DNA of 14,938 nucleotides from JBEKHI01 sp050012355 (GTDB taxonomy: Bacteria > Actinomycetota > Actinomycetes > Streptosporangiales > Streptosporangiaceae), in contig JBEKHI010000197.1 of assembly GCA_050012355.1 (NCBI GenBank), positions 1 to 14,938 on the forward strand, given 5' to 3'. Positions 13,127 to 14,938 of the stretch are shown piece after piece; position 1 is the stretch's first letter, and each line of letters opens with the position of its first letter. The translations under genes were made by a program, and so were the position numbers. The notes beneath the pieces are model-generated. The model was not told where the DNA came from. It made no database searches and saw only the letters and a list, made by a program, of their open reading frames with translations.

Positions 13127-13654
13127 TCAGTCCTGCATAGAGTCCACGATCTCGGTCAGGAGGAACCTCACCTTCGCCGGGATCGCGCGGCCAGGGTAGG
13201 CCTGCTCGACCAGGTTCAGCCCCTCGTCCACGGTAGTAAATCCGAGTTGGCGGTAGAGCAGGATGATGTCGTCGGCGTCGATCTCAGCCCGGGCCGCGAA
13301 CAGCTTCATCGCCAGCAGGTACCGAGGCGAGGCGACATCGACGATCAGCGAGTCACTGGAATAGAAACGCTGCGCGTTCGGGTCGGGACCGGGCAGGAAC
13401 CCTTTCACCGCGTCATTCAGCCAGTCGTCCGCAAGCCCTTCCCGCTCCGCGACCACCGTAGCGGCCTCCCGAACCACGTCTGATGGGATGAACACAGCGT
13501 CGAGGTCCCGGGTGGCCCGCGTAGCGTCGTAAGCGACTGCGAGGGCCGCGCCGCCGACGAGGAAGAGTTCGGCTCTCGCGCCGCGCGCCGCTAGTTCATC
13601 CGATAGGTCATCCAGGAGTGCGCGGATATCCTCCCGTCCGAGGCCTGGTCTCAT
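13127..13654 (-). CDS. DUF6036-type nucleotidyltransferase-fold protein
   Basis: A 175-aa protein with the nucleotidyltransferase hallmark GG (34-35 in LVGGAALAVAY) followed by RDLDAVF with Asp50 and Asp52. Later VDVASPRYLLAMKLFAAR and DADDIILLYRQLG resemble the helical part of DUF6036/AbiEii-like proteins. Members occur as one partner of two-gene modules that resemble toxin-antitoxin or abortive-infection systems. The ATG overlaps the stop of the upstream gene as ATGA (13651-13654), indicating translational coupling. The catalytic third acidic residue is not identified with confidence. The C-terminus FLLTEIVDSMQD is short, and an unrelated-looking remnant follows the TGA in the same frame. 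Confidence 0.82.
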   Translation of the reverse strand: MRPGLGREDIRALLDDLSDELAARGARAELFLVGGAALAVAYDATRATRDLDAVFIPSDVVREAATVVAEREGLADDWLNDAVKGFLPGPDPNAQRFYSSDSLIVDVASPRYLLAMKLFAARAEIDADDIILLYRQLGFTTVDEGLNLVEQAYPGRAIPAKVRFLLTEIVDSMQD

Positions 13655-14067
13655 GCGCGCTCGAGTGCCCCGCTGGTGATGAAAACACCGCGGCGGCGGA
13701 ACGAGGACGGTGACTCGACCAGCGCCTGGGGGTGCAGGCCACGCAGGTCAGTGACGAACCACCATGGCCACGCCTCGCGCTCAGGAAGCCTAGCCCACGC
13801 GGGAACCGTCCATCCGTCTCTGCGGGCCAGGTACTCGGCCATGGCGGCGAACGCGGCGTCCACCCGGTTGTCTCCGGTGCTACGGGGAACGGCGGCCCAC
13901 ATGCGCGCGGCAGCTGGAACGCCGCGATGATGCAGGACGCTGGTGTAGTCGTCGAGCATCTGGGCGAAGACGTAACGCCAGAGCCTGCTTAGCCGCTCGC
14001 CATCGGCAAGGAGGATAGTAGCGCTGGCCGCTGCCTGGTCAGCCGTCTCGAACGCCCGCGTCTCCAC
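13651..14067 (-). CDS. partner protein of the DUF6036 module, unknown function
   Basis: GTG 14067 gives a 138-aa product, ETRAFETADQAAASATILLA at its start; GTG 14175 would add 36 residues that look unconserved and has no ribosome site either, so the start is uncertain. A helical N-terminus is followed by DNRVDAAFAAMAEYLARRDG, VPAWARLPEREAWPWWFV and LVESPSSFRRRGVFITSGAL. The last block is shared, from memory, with many actinobacterial proteins encoded immediately before DUF6036 nucleotidyltransferases. It likely acts with the next gene, perhaps as antitoxin. It is coupled to it by ATGA overlap. Functional roles of the pair are inferred. Confidence 0.72.
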   Translation of the reverse strand: METRAFETADQAAASATILLADGERLSRLWRYVFAQMLDDYTSVLHHRGVPAAARMWAAVPRSTGDNRVDAAFAAMAEYLARRDGWTVPAWARLPEREAWPWWFVTDLRGLHPQALVESPSSFRRRGVFITSGALERA

Positions 14068-14325
14068 GCTTGAATGGTAGCCCTGAGCACATCGGGGGTC
14101 TGGGAAGACCACGCCGGTCTCACGGCCCGGGTTGGCTACGTCATCGACAGCAATTCGGCGCGCGCCTTTCTCCACTTCAAGCCAAGCCTGCGGTCATCGA
14201 GTCATAGCTAGAGAACCGGGGTTCCGTGGGTGGCTTGACCAGTGAGTACGGTGTCACCTGGGTAGCGGCCCGGCAAGCGGGCGCCACACAGCTCACGCGA
14301 TCCCATCCGGGTATGAGTCGATGAA

Positions 14326-14362
14326 TAGTTTAACTAGTCATCCATTTGCTATAGTGACTATA
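14326..14362 (+). promoter_or_regulatory. leaderless promoter with overlapping palindromic operators
   Basis: TATAGT at 14350-14355 is followed by six bases and ATG 14362, the actinobacterial leaderless geometry. It lies in a perfect odd palindrome TATAGTGACTATA (14350-14362). A second palindrome TAGTTTAACTA lies at 14326-14336. TAGTCA (14335-14340) and TGACTA (14355-14360) form another inverted repeat that spans the -10. The AT-richness contrasts with the flanks. Binding of an autoregulator, possibly the Fic protein or an associated factor, is inferred. Confidence 0.55.
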
Positions 14363-14938
14363 TGAACACATCATCGCCTCATCCGGTGCTCTATACCCCG
14401 CCTCCGCTCACCCACGAGGACGAGGCGGTCCTAGGCGAGATCCACCAGATGCGCAAGAAACTGAGGTATCTGCTTCGCAAGCCGACGAGGTGGGAAGGCG
14501 GTCTCCGGCGCTCCGCCCTGGCACGCGCCATTCGCGGCTCGAACAGCATCGAGGGCTACGAGGAGGAGGAAGAAGAAGAAGAAGAAGAAGACGCGGCGGC
14601 GGCGATCGACGGCGAGGAGCCGATCAGCGCGGACGAGAGAACATTCCTGGAAATCCAAGGGTACCGGCAGGCTCTGGGCTACGTCCTGGCCATGAGCGAG
14701 GCCGACTATGCGACGTTCGACACCACCGAGATCCGGGCTATGCACTACATGATGCTGAGCCACGACCTGACGAAGTCACCTGGCCGTTACCGCAAGGGAC
14801 CGATCTACGTCAACGACGAGCGGCACAACGAGGTCGTCTACGAAGCCCCGCCCGCCAGCGACGTCCCGATGCTCGTGGAAGCGCTCGCGGCCAGCCTGCA
14901 CAGGGGCCAGGGTGATGATCCGGTCGTGCGGTCCGCCA
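14362..14938 (+). CDS. Fic family protein, N-terminal part, runs off the window
   Basis: At least 192 residues are visible from ATG 14362; the gene continues past the end. Fic proteins transfer AMP or other phosphate-containing groups from nucleotides to target hydroxyls. Residues 60-65, SNSIEG, match the (S/T)xxxE(G/N) inhibitory motif placed before the Fic core (class II), whose Glu blocks ATP phosphate positioning. Residues 67-76 are ten consecutive Glu where relatives usually have a short variable linker such as NVTVDD. The Fic core begins about residue 90 (FLEIQGYRQALGYVL) and includes IRAMHYMMLSH and RYRKGPIYVND (flap region). The catalytic HPFxxGNGR motif is not reached. There is no neighbouring antitoxin gene upstream. 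Confidence 0.85.
   Translation, partial: MNTSSPHPVLYTPPPLTHEDEAVLGEIHQMRKKLRYLLRKPTRWEGGLRRSALARAIRGSNSIEGYEEEEEEEEEEDAAAAIDGEEPISADERTFLEIQGYRQALGYVLAMSEADYATFDTTEIRAMHYMMLSHDLTKSPGRYRKGPIYVNDERHNEVVYEAPPASDVPMLVEALAASLHRGQGDDPVVRSA
14560..14589 (+). repeat. (GAR)10 trinucleotide tract encoding poly-Glu
   Basis: Three GAG codons are followed by seven GAA codons, then GAC. The GAA run is striking in a high-GC genome where GAG is preferred. The repeat lies one residue after the Fic inhibitory motif. Copy-number change by slippage would keep the frame in steps of three and alter the linker length. Confidence 0.9.

Noticed and set aside
14431..14763. Minus-strand frame containing a poly-Phe run
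   Set aside because: The poly-Phe run is the complement of the poly-Glu codons of the Fic gene.
1..14938. CRISPR array, tRNA, rRNA, insertion sequence or phage genes
   Set aside because: No regularly spaced repeats beyond the single pair at 110-160, no tRNA-like cloverleaf noticed, and no transposase, integrase or capsid motif. Short divergent repeats could have been missed by eye.

Overview
The window is high-GC DNA with strong G/C third-position codon bias, GTG starts and actinobacterial-type families (LAL-type LuxR regulator, DUF6036, DUF3887, Gly/Arg-tailed small proteins). It reads as a chromosomal segment of an actinomycete, possibly of the Streptosporangiales/Streptomycetales type; the genus cannot be fixed from the sequence. 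It looks like an accessory or eroding region: several independent single genes lie among at least three or four broken genes, with no long operon.

Layout. 1-435 is a gene-free leader with a 31-bp-spaced direct repeat, two tandem hairpins and a C-rich tract. It precedes a short Rho-type helicase (436-1578) that aligns without gaps to E. coli Rho through the ATPase core but lacks the N-terminal helical part and carries Asp210->Gly. A 3'-truncated SAM methyltransferase (1692-2165, minus) faces it. A small secreted four-cysteine protein follows (2265-2831). A promoter (2857-2886) and a well-conserved M-box (ykoK) magnesium riboswitch (2908-3070) lead into an Nramp-related divalent-metal transporter (3320-4939) whose metal-site motifs differ from classical manganese Nramps, so this is probably a Mg2+ uptake unit. 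A 67-aa basic protein (5122-5325) precedes a large ATP-binding LuxR-type regulator (5332-8268), which converges, with interlocked stop codons, on a beta-propeller lipoprotein (8265-9698, minus).

9823-10813 is a coupled pair: a Zn-finger/HTH/DUF3887 protein and a 59-aa single-pass membrane protein. It converges on a second methyltransferase (10829-11470, minus). The remainder is a mixed region: a phosphoribosyltransferase with an internal deletion removing its PRPP loop (11657-11975), a small lipoprotein (12002-12457, minus), a frameshifted secreted protein (12472-12821, minus), a possible C-terminal nuclease/ATPase remnant (12998-13126, minus), a translationally coupled DUF6036 nucleotidyltransferase/partner pair that looks like a toxin-antitoxin type module (13127-14067, minus), and the 5' part of a Fic protein (14362 to the window end) with a poly-glutamate tract next to its inhibitory motif and a palindromic, apparently leaderless promoter.

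The most unusual items are the compact Rho paralogue with its structured leader, the poly-Glu Fic protein with its overlapping operator, and the Zn-finger/HTH/DUF3887 plus membrane microprotein pair. The M-box/Nramp unit is the clearest regulatory circuit.
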